DNA of 64,000 nt from assembly GCF_900961225.1 (NCBI RefSeq), contig NZ_CAAHFN010000087.1:1-64000 (forward strand). The letters run 5' to 3'. Both the position numbers and the translations under genes were made by a program. Below the pieces are notes generated by a model. The model was given only the letters and a program-made list of their open reading frames with translations, was not told where the DNA came from and did no database searches. The stretch comes from Modicisalibacter radicis. Lineage in GTDB: Bacteria; Pseudomonadota; Gammaproteobacteria; Pseudomonadales; Halomonadaceae. Below are positions 44,161 to 53,734 of this stretch, in pieces. Position 1 is the stretch's first letter; each line of letters opens with the position of its first letter.

Positions 44161-46056
44161 CTAGTCGTATTCCAGGGTCCATTGGATCGTGAACGGCCCG
44201 TCGACCTCGTGCGCGCCGCTTTCGCAGGCGATGCGGGTGATAAGCGGGCCGACCGGTGTCTGATAGGGCGGCTCGCCGTCGACCCGGGTCGCCTGGCACT
44301 GTTCGAGGCCCTCGACCCGGAAATCGCTGACCGCTCCTTGAGCGAAGTGCGCGTGCTTGCCGTCGAGGCTGGCATCGTCCGAGAAGCTGGCGAACTCCAG
44401 GCGGATGTCGCGAATGTCCAGCGGTTCGCTGGGCCGGTAGGTGTCGGTGCGGGTGATCTTGCCGGGCGAGAGCCGGTAGCGGGTATCGACCGCCAGGCGA
44501 TCGTCCTTGATCGGCTCGGACTCGCCCAGCCGGTCGAGTTCGTCCTGATGATAGCTCACCGTGTAGGTATCGCCGCTCTGGCGGGTTTCGATGTCGCGGA
44601 TGAAGGCCGCCGGGATCAGTTGCGAGTCGTCTTCCAGGGTGATGCGCGGCAGCAGTTGCGGGTAGCTCTCGTCGGGTGTGCCCTCGAGCATGCCGCTGGC
44701 GAACGGGATCGGGTAGTAGGGGGTGTGCATGTGCTGCGACTTGCCGCCGTTGATCAGCGGCAGGCTGATCACATGGCCCCGGTCGCGGTAGGTCACCAGA
44801 GCGCGATCATAGTCGCCCCGCGCGAACCAGGTGAGCGTGGTATCGGGCAGCGTCTCGAGCCAGGCGGGGAACTCGGGCGAGGGCGCCTGCCCCCGGTAGC
44901 CGATCTCCTTCCAGAGGTTGGCGGTATAGATCAGCTGGTGGGAGAGGCTCAAGTTCTCGCCGAGAATGCGATGCTTGCCGCGGTAGTCGTCGGTGGTGCG
45001 GCCGTTGTCCCAGAGGTTGACGGAGTTCATCTCCTCGTCGTACCAGAAGTTGGCGTAGCGGGCCGTGGCGCGTGCCGCGAAGGCATAGGCCATGCGCTCT
45101 TCCTCGTCGCTGAGCACGTCCAGGTAGGCCGCCGCCGAAAGCACCTCGAGGAACGCGGTATCGCCGTAGGCGCCGATGCTGCGCCCGTAGCTGAAACCGT
45201 ACCCCTCTTCATTGAGCCGCGGCAGGATGACCTCGACCGAGTTGCGCAGCCACTCCTTCATCTGCGGTGTCACCTGCATGCCGGTCTCGATGAAGCGCTG
45301 GCAGATCTCGCCGATCAGCAGCACGCTGTAGCGGTCGAAGCGCCCCTGGCCGTTGGTCTCGTCGGAGAAGCCGTACTCGCCGGAGTACTCGCGGTAGTGG
45401 TCCATCATCTTGTCGAGCAACCGCTCGCTGCCCGAGGCGTCCTCCCAGCCCAGCAGGTGGCGCAGCCGGGCGATCGAGAAGGCGACGCCGTAATAGTTGG
45501 TCGGCAGGTCGATCAGGCTCATGTCGTCGGTGTCGACGAACTGCCGCCAGTCGGTCTTCTCCTTGAGCTTGGCCAGCGTCTCATCACTGATGGCGCGCTC
45601 GAGCAGCCCGGCGTCCTTGAGCCGGTTGAGCGCCGAGACGTAATAATAGATGCCCCAGGTCTCGTTGCGGTCGTCGACGGTCATGTCGGCGATCCGCCGA
45701 TAGCCCTCGAGGTAGCGTTCGAACCTGGGGTCGTCCTGCGGGGTGTTGAGCAGCAGGTAGCTCAGGCCGATGGCGATCTTGCCGGGCAGGAACTTGTCCT
45801 TGCCGGAGAACGCCTCGGTGCCGTCGAGGGTGATGTCTTCGCCTTCATCGAGCAGCTTGTCGAAGTAGAAGTCCAGCTTGGGCAGGATCTCGCGCTCGAT
45901 GATGTGACCGACCGGCATCTGCGCTAGCTCGTTCGACGGCTGGCCGCTGGGTCGGGCGGGTTCGTCGGACCGCGCGCTTTCGGCCTGACCGACGGCGGGC
46001 GCCAGCAGGGCGGCGATGGTCATCGCGAGCAGCGTCTGGGTGGGGCGCTGGGGCAT
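44161..46056 (-). CDS. Secreted helical-toroid protein, putative polysaccharide lyase-like
   Basis: 631 residues from the ATG at 46056 (AAGGAG upstream). A signal peptide (ending VGQA) is followed by a long helical domain to about residue 370 with many Trp/Tyr pairs (YYYVSALNRLKDAGLL, FWYDEEMNSVNLWD). After it comes a beta-rich C-terminal domain (DSQLIPAAFIRDIETRQSGD onward). This (alpha/alpha) toroid plus beta-sandwich layout is that of heparinase-II/III-type and related polysaccharide lyases. I do not see a family-diagnostic motif, although NGGKSQHMHTPYYPIPF could be part of an active site. It converges on a TRAP/dehydrogenase operon suited to uronate-like products. Confidence 0.6.
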   Translation of the reverse strand: MPQRPTQTLLAMTIAALLAPAVGQAESARSDEPARPSGQPSNELAQMPVGHIIEREILPKLDFYFDKLLDEGEDITLDGTEAFSGKDKFLPGKIAIGLSYLLLNTPQDDPRFERYLEGYRRIADMTVDDRNETWGIYYYVSALNRLKDAGLLERAISDETLAKLKEKTDWRQFVDTDDMSLIDLPTNYYGVAFSIARLRHLLGWEDASGSERLLDKMMDHYREYSGEYGFSDETNGQGRFDRYSVLLIGEICQRFIETGMQVTPQMKEWLRNSVEVILPRLNEEGYGFSYGRSIGAYGDTAFLEVLSAAAYLDVLSDEEERMAYAFAARATARYANFWYDEEMNSVNLWDNGRTTDDYRGKHRILGENLSLSHQLIYTANLWKEIGYRGQAPSPEFPAWLETLPDTTLTWFARGDYDRALVTYRDRGHVISLPLINGGKSQHMHTPYYPIPFASGMLEGTPDESYPQLLPRITLEDDSQLIPAAFIRDIETRQSGDTYTVSYHQDELDRLGESEPIKDDRLAVDTRYRLSPGKITRTDTYRPSEPLDIRDIRLEFASFSDDASLDGKHAHFAQGAVSDFRVEGLEQCQATRVDGEPPYQTPVGPLITRIACESGAHEVDGPFTIQWTLEYD

Positions 46057-46176
46057 GGTGTCTCCTTGGCTCGATACGCGGCCTCGCCGGCTGCGCCTGT
46101 CCTTGAGCTGTAGTAGCCGATGTTGATGTCCACTCTGCAATCATGGTGGCGGTGTAGCGCCACGGTTGCAACGAAC

Positions 46177-46955
<779 letters not shown>

Positions 46956-46959
<4 letters not shown>

Positions 46960-48035
46960 CCCCAGCCCTCGCGGCGGCTGCGCAGAATCAGCGAGACGAA
47001 GAACGGCAGGCCGATCAGCGCGGTGAGAATGCCGATCGGAAACAGGATGCCGGGGATCAGCAGTTTCGAGAGGATCGAGGCCAGCGACATGATCAGCGCG
47101 CCGCACAGCGCCGCCATGGGCAGGAACACCCGCTGGTCCTCGCCGACCAGCAAGCGGGCGATATGCGGGCCGACCAGCCCGACGAAGCCGATGGTGCCGG
47201 CGAAGGCCACCGCGGTGGCGGCGAGCAGCGAGGCGCACAGCATCACCCGCAGGCGCAGCCGGCCGACGTCGATGCCCAGCGCCTTGGCCTGCAGGTCGCC
47301 CAGGCGCAGCGCGGTGAGCCGCCAGCCGGCGTGCAAGAACACCGGCAGCGTCACGCCGAGGGCCAGCACGCCCAGTCCGAGCTTGTCCCAGCTCGCCCGC
47401 TCCAGGCTGCCCAGCGACCAGAACACCAGCTGTTGCAGCTCCTCGGCGGAGGCCACGAACTGGGTCAGCCCGAGCAGGGCGTTGAAGAAGAACATGATGG
47501 CGATGCCCAGCAGCACCATGGTCTGCACGCTGATGCCGCGCAGCCGGTTGACCGCCCATATCGTCAGCGCGGCGCACAGCGCCAGCACGAAGGCGTTGCC
47601 GGTGACCAGCAGCGTGCCGGCGACCGGTACCACGCCCAGACCCAGCACGATCGCCAGGGCCGCGCCGAAACTCGCCGCCGAGGAGATGCCCAGGGTGAAG
47701 GGATCGGCCAGCGGGTTGTCGAGGATGGTCTGCATCTCGGCGCCGGCCAGTGCCAGGCTGACCCCGACCAGCACGGCCATCAGCGCTACCGGCAGGCGGA
47801 TCTCCCAGACCACCACGCGCAGCACCCGCGAGGCCCCGGCGGGGTCGATCAGGGCGTGCAGCACGTCACGCAGCGCGTAGGGGCCCGGACCGGTGGCGAC
47901 ATCGACCAGCAGGGCGCCCAGTGCCAGCAGCGCGACGCCGGCAATCAGCCAGCAATGACGGCGACGGCGTGCCAGGTAACGCGCCACGCTGTCCGGTGTC
48001 GGCGGGTCGGATGAGACGGCTAGCGGTGAATTCAT
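46956..48035 (-). CDS. FecCD-family ABC transporter permease
   Basis: A 359-residue inner-membrane permease with about ten hydrophobic segments. The ATG is at 48035 (MNSPLAVSS). The family motifs ALAGAEMQTILDNPLADPFTLGISSAASFGA and GTIGFVGLVGPHIARLLVG are clear. Its leader (48036-48154) separates it from the terminator of the RNA gene at 48155-48308. It may therefore be expressed from its own promoter or by read-through from that RNA. Confidence 0.9.
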
Positions 48036-48154
48036 GGGGCTGGAATCATTCAGGGCTCGTTTGGCCGGTCGCCGGGAACAGGGTGCCCCAGGTGTAACCG
48101 CCGCGGGTGCGGCCTGTCCATCGCCACGATGCCACAGGGGCGAAAAACGCCCAT

Positions 48155-48180
48155 AAAAAAGACCCGGTCCTGCGACCGGG
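48155..48180 (-). terminator. Intrinsic terminator of regulatory RNA 1
   Basis: On the minus strand CCCGGTC-GCAG-GACCGGG (48163-48180) is followed by TCTTTTTT. The loop and stem junction itself contains an AGGA motif. This is one of the strongest terminators in the window, yet it precedes the permease gene rather than following a coding gene. Confidence 0.85.
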
Positions 48181-48308
48181 CCATGAGCGCTGCGTGTCCT
48201 TGCGGCACATGCATGGGCATCCAGCCCATGCATCCTTGGCGTGTCGAGCCATCCTGGCTCGGTCTTCCTTGCTGGCGCTTTCCTTGCGTCGATGTAGGCA
48301 CTCTACGC
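48155..48308 (-). ncRNA. Probable Csr/Rsm-type regulatory RNA 1
   Basis: The minus strand of this interval carries seven GGA motifs in about 150 nt: three GCAAGGA, one CCAAGGA, one CCAGGATGG, one in a CTGGATG loop, and one in the terminator loop. Two are displayed by strong hairpins. One is CGAGCCA-GGA-TGGCTCG with a GGA triloop. The other is a 10-bp stem, ATGCATGGGC and GCCCATGCAT, around TGGAT. The 3' end is a perfect intrinsic terminator. GGA in hairpin loops is the CsrA/RsmA-binding signature of CsrB, RsmY and RsmZ. The 5' end near 48308 is inferred from a weak promoter (TACTCT at 48315-48320, TTTAAC at 48337-48342). A GacA-like box lies upstream. Confidence 0.72.
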
Positions 48309-48528
48309 CCGCTCAGAGTAGCCCGATCTAACCCAGGTTAAATATTCCTGTAAGCGATTGCCGACAAAGCACGTGTCCATAGTCCTGGGTTAGGCCAAGA
48401 AAGTCGCCTATCCGGTTGATAGTGCTTGCTAACAGTGCCCCATGTTTCACGGAAATTTTTGATCGTCCCGCGAAACGCTTTCCTCAGAGAACGACTTGTT
48501 GAGAGCACGACTTGCTTTTCTGCCACGC
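48309..48528. other. Promoter region of regulatory RNA 1 and end of the amino-acid transporter operon
   Basis: 220 bases without a coding gene. It contains an AT-rich core (48335-48350) with promoter-like elements on the minus strand, and the GacA-type box at 48349-48366. No clear terminator for the upstream leftward permease gene is visible, so some transcripts may run into the RNA gene. Confidence 0.5.
48349..48366. promoter_or_regulatory. GacA/UvrY-type upstream activating sequence candidate
   Basis: The plus strand reads TGTAAG-CGATTG-CCGACA. The known GacA box upstream of rsmY/rsmZ genes is TGTAAG-N6-CTTACA, so the left arm is exact and the right arm matches at four of six. It is centred about 50 bases upstream of the inferred RNA start, roughly the distance used by response-regulator activators. 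Confidence 0.55.
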
Positions 48529-49260
48529 TCATCCCGGCAGCAGCCGGCGACGCCGCGACCTGGCCGGCCGCGCGCCGGGAAAGCGCGTCTCGACCAGGCG
48601 CATGCCGGCGGTGAGCACCAGTGTCATCGCCAGATAGATGCCGGCGATCAGCAGCAGCGGCTCGTAGACCAGGAAGGTCTCGTCGCGCACCAGGTTGGCG
48701 GCCTTGAGCAGGTCCATCAGGGCGATCGTCGAGACCAGCGGCACCGACTTGAGCAGCAGGATCATCTCGCCGGTCAGCGTCGGCAGGCACATCTGAATGC
48801 CGCGCGGCAGCCACAGCCGGTAGAGGATCTGCCAGCGCGACAGACCGAAGGCGCGACCCGCGGCCAGCTCCCCGGGCGGCACGCTGAGCAGCGCGCCGCG
48901 GATCACCTCGCCGGAATAGGCGCCGACACTCAGCGTGAAGGTCAGCGCGCCGTAGAAGAACGGGTCGCGCAGCAGCGGCCACAGCAGGCTTTCCTGCACC
49001 CCGGGGATCGCCGGCAGCAGGCGACCGACGCCATCGTAGAAGAAGAACAGCTGGACCAGCAGCGGCGTGCCGCGGATCACCGTGGTGAAGCCGCGCACCA
49101 GCAGTGCCAGCGGGCGTGGGCCGCGAATCTGCGCCAGCGCCACGCCCACGGCGAGTGCCAGCCCCAGGCTGCCGGAGACGGCGACCAGCCACAGGGTATT
49201 GACGAAGCCGGTCCACAGATAGCGCTGGTAGAACGGATCGGTAAGCCAGGAAAAATCCAT
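48529..49260 (-). CDS. Polar amino-acid ABC transporter permease (HisM/ArtM-like)
   Basis: A 243-residue inner-membrane permease with about five hydrophobic helices. The coupling motif GELAAGRAFGLSRWQILYRLWLPRG lies near residues 126-150. MDFSWLTDPFYQRYLWTGFVNTLWL is a typical HisM/HisQ-family opening. It is the last gene of the leftward ATPase, binding protein, permease, permease operon, 22 bases after its partner. Confidence 0.88.
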   Translation of the reverse strand: MDFSWLTDPFYQRYLWTGFVNTLWLVAVSGSLGLALAVGVALAQIRGPRPLALLVRGFTTVIRGTPLLVQLFFFYDGVGRLLPAIPGVQESLLWPLLRDPFFYGALTFTLSVGAYSGEVIRGALLSVPPGELAAGRAFGLSRWQILYRLWLPRGIQMCLPTLTGEMILLLKSVPLVSTIALMDLLKAANLVRDETFLVYEPLLLIAGIYLAMTLVLTAGMRLVETRFPGARPARSRRRRLLPG

Positions 49261-49282
49261 CGGTATGCCCTCCTCTCGGCCC

Positions 49283-49987
49283 TCAGGTGCCGGCCTGCCC
49301 GCGCCGCACGTGGCGCTCGGCGCGGGCGAACAGGGCGTTGGAGCCCAGCGTCATGACCAGGTAGAGCGCCCCGGCCACGGCATAGAACAAAAGGTACTCA
49401 CGAGTGCTGGCGGCGGCCTGCTGAACGGTGAAGAACAGCTCCTCGAAACCGATCACGCTGACCAGCGCGGTGTCCTTGACCAGGATCAGCCACAGGTTGG
49501 ACATCCCCGGCAGGGCGTTGGGCAACATCGCCGGGATCACGATGCGCCGGAAGCGGCAGGCGCGAGAGAACCCGTAGGCGTCGGCGGCCTCGAGCTGGCC
49601 GCGGGGGATCGCCAGGATCGCGCCGCGGAACACCTCGGTCATGTAGGCGCCCTGGACGAACGCCAGCACGCCGACCGCGGTGGCGAAGCCGCCGATCGCC
49701 AGTTGACCGTCGCCGCCCAGCGCCGCATAGGCGGCGGTCAAGGCCTGGCTGCCTGCGTAGTAGAGCAGGATGATCAGCAGCAGCTCGGGCATCGCGCGGA
49801 CCACCGTCGAATAGCCGGTGCCCAGCGCGCGCAGCGCCGGCCACGGGCTCAGCCTTGCGCCGGCACCGATCAGCCCCAGTGCCAGGCCGATGGCGTAGGC
49901 GAGCACGGCGATCTCCACGGTGGTCAGCGCGCCGTGGAGGATCGGCCCCATCCAGGCCAGCAGGCCGTCGTTCGAAGCGCTATCCAT
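49283..49987 (-). CDS. Polar amino-acid ABC transporter permease (HisQ/ArtQ-like)
   Basis: A 234-residue inner-membrane permease forming a heterodimer with the downstream gene product. It has about five hydrophobic helices and the motif GQLEAADAYGFSRACRFRRIVIP. The VRAMPELLLIILLYYAG stretch is characteristic of basic and polar amino-acid permeases. It follows the binding-protein gene by 66 bases. Confidence 0.88.
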   Translation of the reverse strand: MDSASNDGLLAWMGPILHGALTTVEIAVLAYAIGLALGLIGAGARLSPWPALRALGTGYSTVVRAMPELLLIILLYYAGSQALTAAYAALGGDGQLAIGGFATAVGVLAFVQGAYMTEVFRGAILAIPRGQLEAADAYGFSRACRFRRIVIPAMLPNALPGMSNLWLILVKDTALVSVIGFEELFFTVQQAAASTREYLLFYAVAGALYLVMTLGSNALFARAERHVRRGQAGT

Positions 49988-50053
49988 AAGCGATCATTCC
50001 GTTGACGTGGCAGCGACGCACCCGATGCCGGGCACGTCGCCGGGGCAGGGCGC

Positions 50054-50830
50054 TCAACCGCCGCAGATATCGGTTTCGAAATACTTCTGCGACAGCGACG
50101 CGCAGGTGCCGTCGTCGATCACCCGGGCGATCGCCGCGTCGAGATCCTCGCGCAGGGCGTCGTCGTCCTGACGCAGGCCGATCCCCACGCCTTCGCCGAA
50201 GGCCTTGTGGCGTGGCGCGGTGGCGCGGATCTCGTAGTCCCGGGCCGCGTCGCGCTTGACGAACTCGGTCATCGCGATCTTGTCGGCGAGGATGGTGTCG
50301 ACGCGCCCGGCGAGCAGGTCGCGGTTGGCCTGTTCCTGGCGGTCGTAGATCTTGATCTCGACGCCGCTGTCGGCCAGCGCGCGGCGCGCGTAGCTGGCGT
50401 TGGTGGTCGCGCCCTGCACGCCCAGCACCTTGCCGTCGAGCCCGTCGGGGATCGCGAAGTCGGCGTCCTTGGCGGCGACGTAGGCGCCCGGCGTGTAGTA
50501 GTAGGGATCGGTGAAGTCGATCACCTTCTTGCGCTTGTCGGTGATCGACAGCGAATTCATGATCATGTCGATCTTGCCGCTGTCGAGCGCCGGGAAGATG
50601 CCGCCCCAGCCGGTCGGGGTGATCGCGCAGTCGGCCTGCATCGCCTCGCACAGCGCCAGGCCGAGCTCGACCTCGAAGCCGGTCCAGTCGCCATCGGCGC
50701 CCTTGTAGGTGAAGGGTGGGTAGGGCTCGGCGGAGATGCCGATCTTCAGCGGTTCGGCGGCGCTTGCGGTGATGGCTGTCAGGGCCAGCACGCCGGCGGT
50801 CAGGGCAGGAAGCAAGGTACGTTTCATCAA
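50054..50830 (-). CDS. Polar amino-acid substrate-binding protein (HisJ/ArgT/ArtJ-like)
   Basis: A 258-residue SBP_bac_3-type periplasmic protein. A signal peptide (ending ASA) is followed by EPLKIGISAEPYPPFTYKGADGDWTGFEVELGLALC, with the ligand-contact residues of basic amino-acid binders. SLSITDKRKKVIDFTDPYYYTPGAYV is a family hallmark. The paired cysteines in CEAMQADC and near the end (CASL, DICGG) could form disulphides as in HisJ/LAO. Neighbouring AruH/AruI-like genes make arginine or a related cationic amino acid the leading ligand (inference). Confidence 0.88.
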   Translation of the reverse strand: MMKRTLLPALTAGVLALTAITASAAEPLKIGISAEPYPPFTYKGADGDWTGFEVELGLALCEAMQADCAITPTGWGGIFPALDSGKIDMIMNSLSITDKRKKVIDFTDPYYYTPGAYVAAKDADFAIPDGLDGKVLGVQGATTNASYARRALADSGVEIKIYDRQEQANRDLLAGRVDTILADKIAMTEFVKRDAARDYEIRATAPRHKAFGEGVGIGLRQDDDALREDLDAAIARVIDDGTCASLSQKYFETDICGG

Positions 50831-50920
50831 GGTTTCCCCTTGTTGTTGTGACGAGCCGCATCGGGCGGCCCGGAAAGAGGCGCCGCCACGTGGACGGCGA
50901 CGCCGGAATGCCCGGTAGTG

Positions 50921-51706
50921 TCAGGCGACGCTCGAGACGAACTGCCGGCAGCGTTCGCTGGCGGCGTTCTCGAACACCTCGCGCGGGCTGCCGCACTCCT
51001 CGACCACGCCCTGGTGCAGGAACACCACTTCGTGGGAAACGTCGCGGGCGAAGCCCATCTCGTGGGTGACCAGCAGCATGGTGCGGCCCTCGTCGGCGAG
51101 GCCGTGGATCACCCCCAGCACCTCGCTGACCAGTTCGGGATCGAGCGCCGAGGTGGGCTCGTCGAACAGCAGCACCCGGGGCTGCATGGCCAGCGCCCGG
51201 GCGATCGCCACGCGCTGCTGCTGGCCGCCGGAAAGATAGGCGGGGTAGGCGTCGCGCTTGTCGGCCAGCCCGACCCGCGCGAGGAAATGCTCGCCGATCT
51301 CGACCGCCTCGCGGCGGCGCAGGCCGCGCACCCGCAGCGGCGCCTCGATGACGTTGCCGAGCACGGTGAGATGCGGCCACAGGTTGAATTGCTGGAAGAC
51401 CATCGCGACCTGCGCGCGCAGGCGCTGGATCTGGCGGCGGTCGAGGCCGACGTTGGCGCCTTCGGCGTCGCGGGTGAAGCGGATCGCCTCGTCGGCGACG
51501 GTCAGTTCGCCGCGGTCGGGGGTCTCGAGCAGGTTCATGCAGCGCAGCAGGGTGCTCTTGCCGGAGCCGCTGGAGCCGATGATCGAGACCACGCTGGCCT
51601 CGCGCACGCGCAGCGAGACGTCCCGGAGGACCTCATGCTCGGCGTAGCGCTTGACCAGATGCCGGGCATCGATCGCCAGGCCGTCGTTGTCGGTATGTTG
51701 GGTCAT
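50921..51706 (-). CDS. Polar amino-acid ABC transporter ATP-binding protein (HisP/ArtP-like)
   Basis: A 261-residue ATPase. Walker A is GSSGSGKST (residues 44-52), the Q-loop is [16 protein letters not shown], the signature is LSGGQQQR, and Walker B is [16 protein letters not shown]. It is the first gene of the transporter operon, 102 bases downstream of the AruH-like gene and in the same direction. It may be part of one long transcript with the catabolic genes. Confidence 0.92.
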   Translation of the reverse strand: MTQHTDNDGLAIDARHLVKRYAEHEVLRDVSLRVREASVVSIIGSSGSGKSTLLRCMNLLETPDRGELTVADEAIRFTRDAEGANVGLDRRQIQRLRAQVAMVFQQFNLWPHLTVLGNVIEAPLRVRGLRRREAVEIGEHFLARVGLADKRDAYPAYLSGGQQQRVAIARALAMQPRVLLFDEPTSALDPELVSEVLGVIHGLADEGRTMLLVTHEMGFARDVSHEVVFLHQGVVEECGSPREVFENAASERCRQFVSSVA

Positions 51707-51808
51707 GGATGCTGTCGGGGGTGGAGTGTCGCGCTGGCCATACCCCTCCTGTTGCCGGTGGAAAGAGTGCGGCTCCGGGCAAGACGCGCCACGGGGCCGC
51801 GCGTGCGA

Positions 51809-52993
51809 TCAGTCGAGGGTCGTCGCCAGGCAATCCCGGGCGCAGTGCTCGATGCGCCGGCAGGCTTCACCCAGGCGCTCGGCGTCGACGGTCAGGCTCA
51901 GCCGCACGAAGCCTGCCGCCGAAGGCCCGAAGGCCTCGCCGGCGAGCAGCGACACGCCCTGCTCGTCGAGCAGCCTGTCGGCGAACGCCTGGGCGGAGAG
52001 CCCGGTGCGGCGGATGTCGATCATCACGAACATCCCGGCGGCGGGACGCAGCACCTCGACCGCGCTGCTCCCCCGGAGCGCGCGGCACACCGTGTCGCGG
52101 CGGGCGCGGTAGGTCTCGCGCATCGACGCCAACTGCTCGGGCGGGTTGGCCAGCGCCGCGCAGGCGGCGTCCTGGATGAACTCGGGACTGCCGTAGAGCA
52201 TGCACAGCGCCAGGTTGCTCAGGTGATCGATCAGCGCCTCGGGGCCGATCACCCAGCCCAGCCGCCAGCCGGTCATGGCGTGCGACTTGGACAGGCTGTC
52301 GATCACCGCGGTGCGCTCGGCCATGCCTGGCAGCGTGGCGGGGCACAGATGTTCGCCGTCGTGGACCAGCTCGGCGTAGACCTCGTCGGAGATCAGCCAC
52401 AGGTCGCGGCGCCGACACAGCTCGGCGATGCCCTGCCAGGTGTCGCGGCCCAGGCACTGGCCGGTGGGGTTGTGCGGGCTGTTGATCAGCAATGCCCGGG
52501 TGCGCGGGGTGACGGCGGCCTCGAGATCGGCCAGCCGCGGCTGGAAGCCCTCCCCGGCGCGCAGCGGCACGCGTACCAGCGTCGCGCCGGCGGCCTGCAG
52601 CGCGGCCTCGTAGGTCACGTACATCGGCTCGGGGACGATCACCTCGTCGCCGGGGTCGAGCAGGCACTGGGCGACCGCGTAGAGCCCGCACTGGGCGCCG
52701 GCCATCACCGCCACGTTGTCGGGGCCGGCCGAGCCGCCATGGGTGCGATGGCGGGCGGCGATCAGCTCGCGCAGGTAGGCCTTGCCCTGCACGTCGGCGT
52801 AGTGGGTGGCGCCGGCGCACAGACTGGCGATGGCGCTGTCGACGATCGGCCCGGGGGTGGCGAAGTCCGGATCGCCCACCGAAAGGATGATCACGTCGTC
52901 GCCGCCGGCCTGGCGCTCGAGGGCGCGGTAATGGATGTCCCAGGCGGCGGCGCCTTCGCCGGCGATACGGGTGGTCAGTCGGGAATAGTGCAT
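51809..52993 (-). CDS. aruH: Arginine:pyruvate transaminase-like aminotransferase
   Basis: A 394-residue class-I PLP aminotransferase. Lys236 in SLSKSHAMTGWRLGWV binds the cofactor. Asn175 (NSPHNPTG), Asp203 and Tyr206 (SDEVY) complete the site. The whole chain follows Pseudomonas AruH closely, from the N-terminal YSRLTTRIAGEGAAAWDIHYRAL pattern to SAQAFADRLLD near the end. AruH moves the amino group of L-arginine to pyruvate, giving 2-ketoarginine. It lies nine bases after the class II aldolase gene. A related cationic amino acid is possible as substrate. Confidence 0.82.
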   Translation of the reverse strand: MHYSRLTTRIAGEGAAAWDIHYRALERQAGGDDVIILSVGDPDFATPGPIVDSAIASLCAGATHYADVQGKAYLRELIAARHRTHGGSAGPDNVAVMAGAQCGLYAVAQCLLDPGDEVIVPEPMYVTYEAALQAAGATLVRVPLRAGEGFQPRLADLEAAVTPRTRALLINSPHNPTGQCLGRDTWQGIAELCRRRDLWLISDEVYAELVHDGEHLCPATLPGMAERTAVIDSLSKSHAMTGWRLGWVIGPEALIDHLSNLALCMLYGSPEFIQDAACAALANPPEQLASMRETYRARRDTVCRALRGSSAVEVLRPAAGMFVMIDIRRTGLSAQAFADRLLDEQGVSLLAGEAFGPSAAGFVRLSLTVDAERLGEACRRIEHCARDCLATTLD

Positions 52994-53002
52994 GTCGTCT
53001 CC

Positions 53003-53734
53003 TCAGGGGCGCGTATCGAGACGGCGCAGCTCGGCCAGCCAGGCGGGGTCGTCGCCGTCGGCGGTGTCGCGCTCGGCCCACTGTACGTACTGGCCGGCGA
53101 CGTGGTCGCACAGGGCGGGATCGAGTTCGCGAAGCGCGGCGCCGCTGGCCTGGGCGGCGAGCTGTGCCTGACAGCTGCGCTCCAGGTCGCGCATGCGCAG
53201 GAAGGCCTCGCCGACGTTGCGACCGCAAGTCAGCAGGCCATGATTGCGCAGGATCATCGCCGGCTGGTCGCCGAGATCGGCGACAAGGCGCTGGCGTTCG
53301 GCGCGATCCAGCGAGATACCCTCGTAGTCGTGATAGGCGAGCCGACGGTGAAACTGCAGCGCCCACTGATTGAGCGGCAGCAGACCCCGTTCCTGGCAGG
53401 CCACCGCGACGCCGGCCACGGTATGGGTGTGCAGCACGCAGCCGACGTCCGCGCGGGCGGCGTGGATGGCGCTGTGAATGATGAAGCCAGCGGCATTGAC
53501 GCCGCGGCCGAGCGGATCGTCGATCACCGCGCCGTCGGCGTCGACGCTCACCAGGTTGTCGGCGGTGATCTCATCGAAGCGCAGCCCGTAGGGGTTGAGC
53601 AGGAAATGCTCGCTGTCGCCCGGCAGGCGCGCCGAGATGTGGGTATAGATGCCGTCGTCCATGCCGAGATGGGCGATCAGCCGATACGCCGCGGCGAGAT
53701 CGCGGCGGGCACGCTGTTGACTGTCCCGGTTCAC
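53003..53734 (-). CDS. Class II aldolase/adducin-family protein
   Basis: A 243-residue zinc-dependent aldolase-type protein. The metal histidines are His102 and His104 (VLHTHTVAG) and His165 (ILRNHGLLTCG). GIYTHISARLPG near residue 28 and LLNPYGLRFDEITADNLV are typical. Members cleave or epimerise sugar phosphates or act as decarboxylases. Here the gene overlaps a betaine-type binding-protein gene by 4 bases and precedes the AruH-like gene, so it belongs to the same pathway. Its substrate is not evident. Confidence 0.85.
   Translation of the reverse strand: MNRDSQQRARRDLAAAYRLIAHLGMDDGIYTHISARLPGDSEHFLLNPYGLRFDEITADNLVSVDADGAVIDDPLGRGVNAAGFIIHSAIHAARADVGCVLHTHTVAGVAVACQERGLLPLNQWALQFHRRLAYHDYEGISLDRAERQRLVADLGDQPAMILRNHGLLTCGRNVGEAFLRMRDLERSCQAQLAAQASGAALRELDPALCDHVAGQYVQWAERDTADGDDPAWLAELRRLDTRP

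Noticed and set aside
48036..48154. Cobalamin riboswitch in the leader of the FecCD-type gene
   Set aside because: The conserved B12 box and surrounding stems could not be found. The notable structure is the GGA-rich RNA upstream instead.
48046..48252. 68-codon minus-strand frame over the regulatory RNA and leader
   Set aside because: It crosses a perfect intrinsic terminator and has no ribosome site. Its C-terminal part looks mildly protein-like but matches no binding protein I know.
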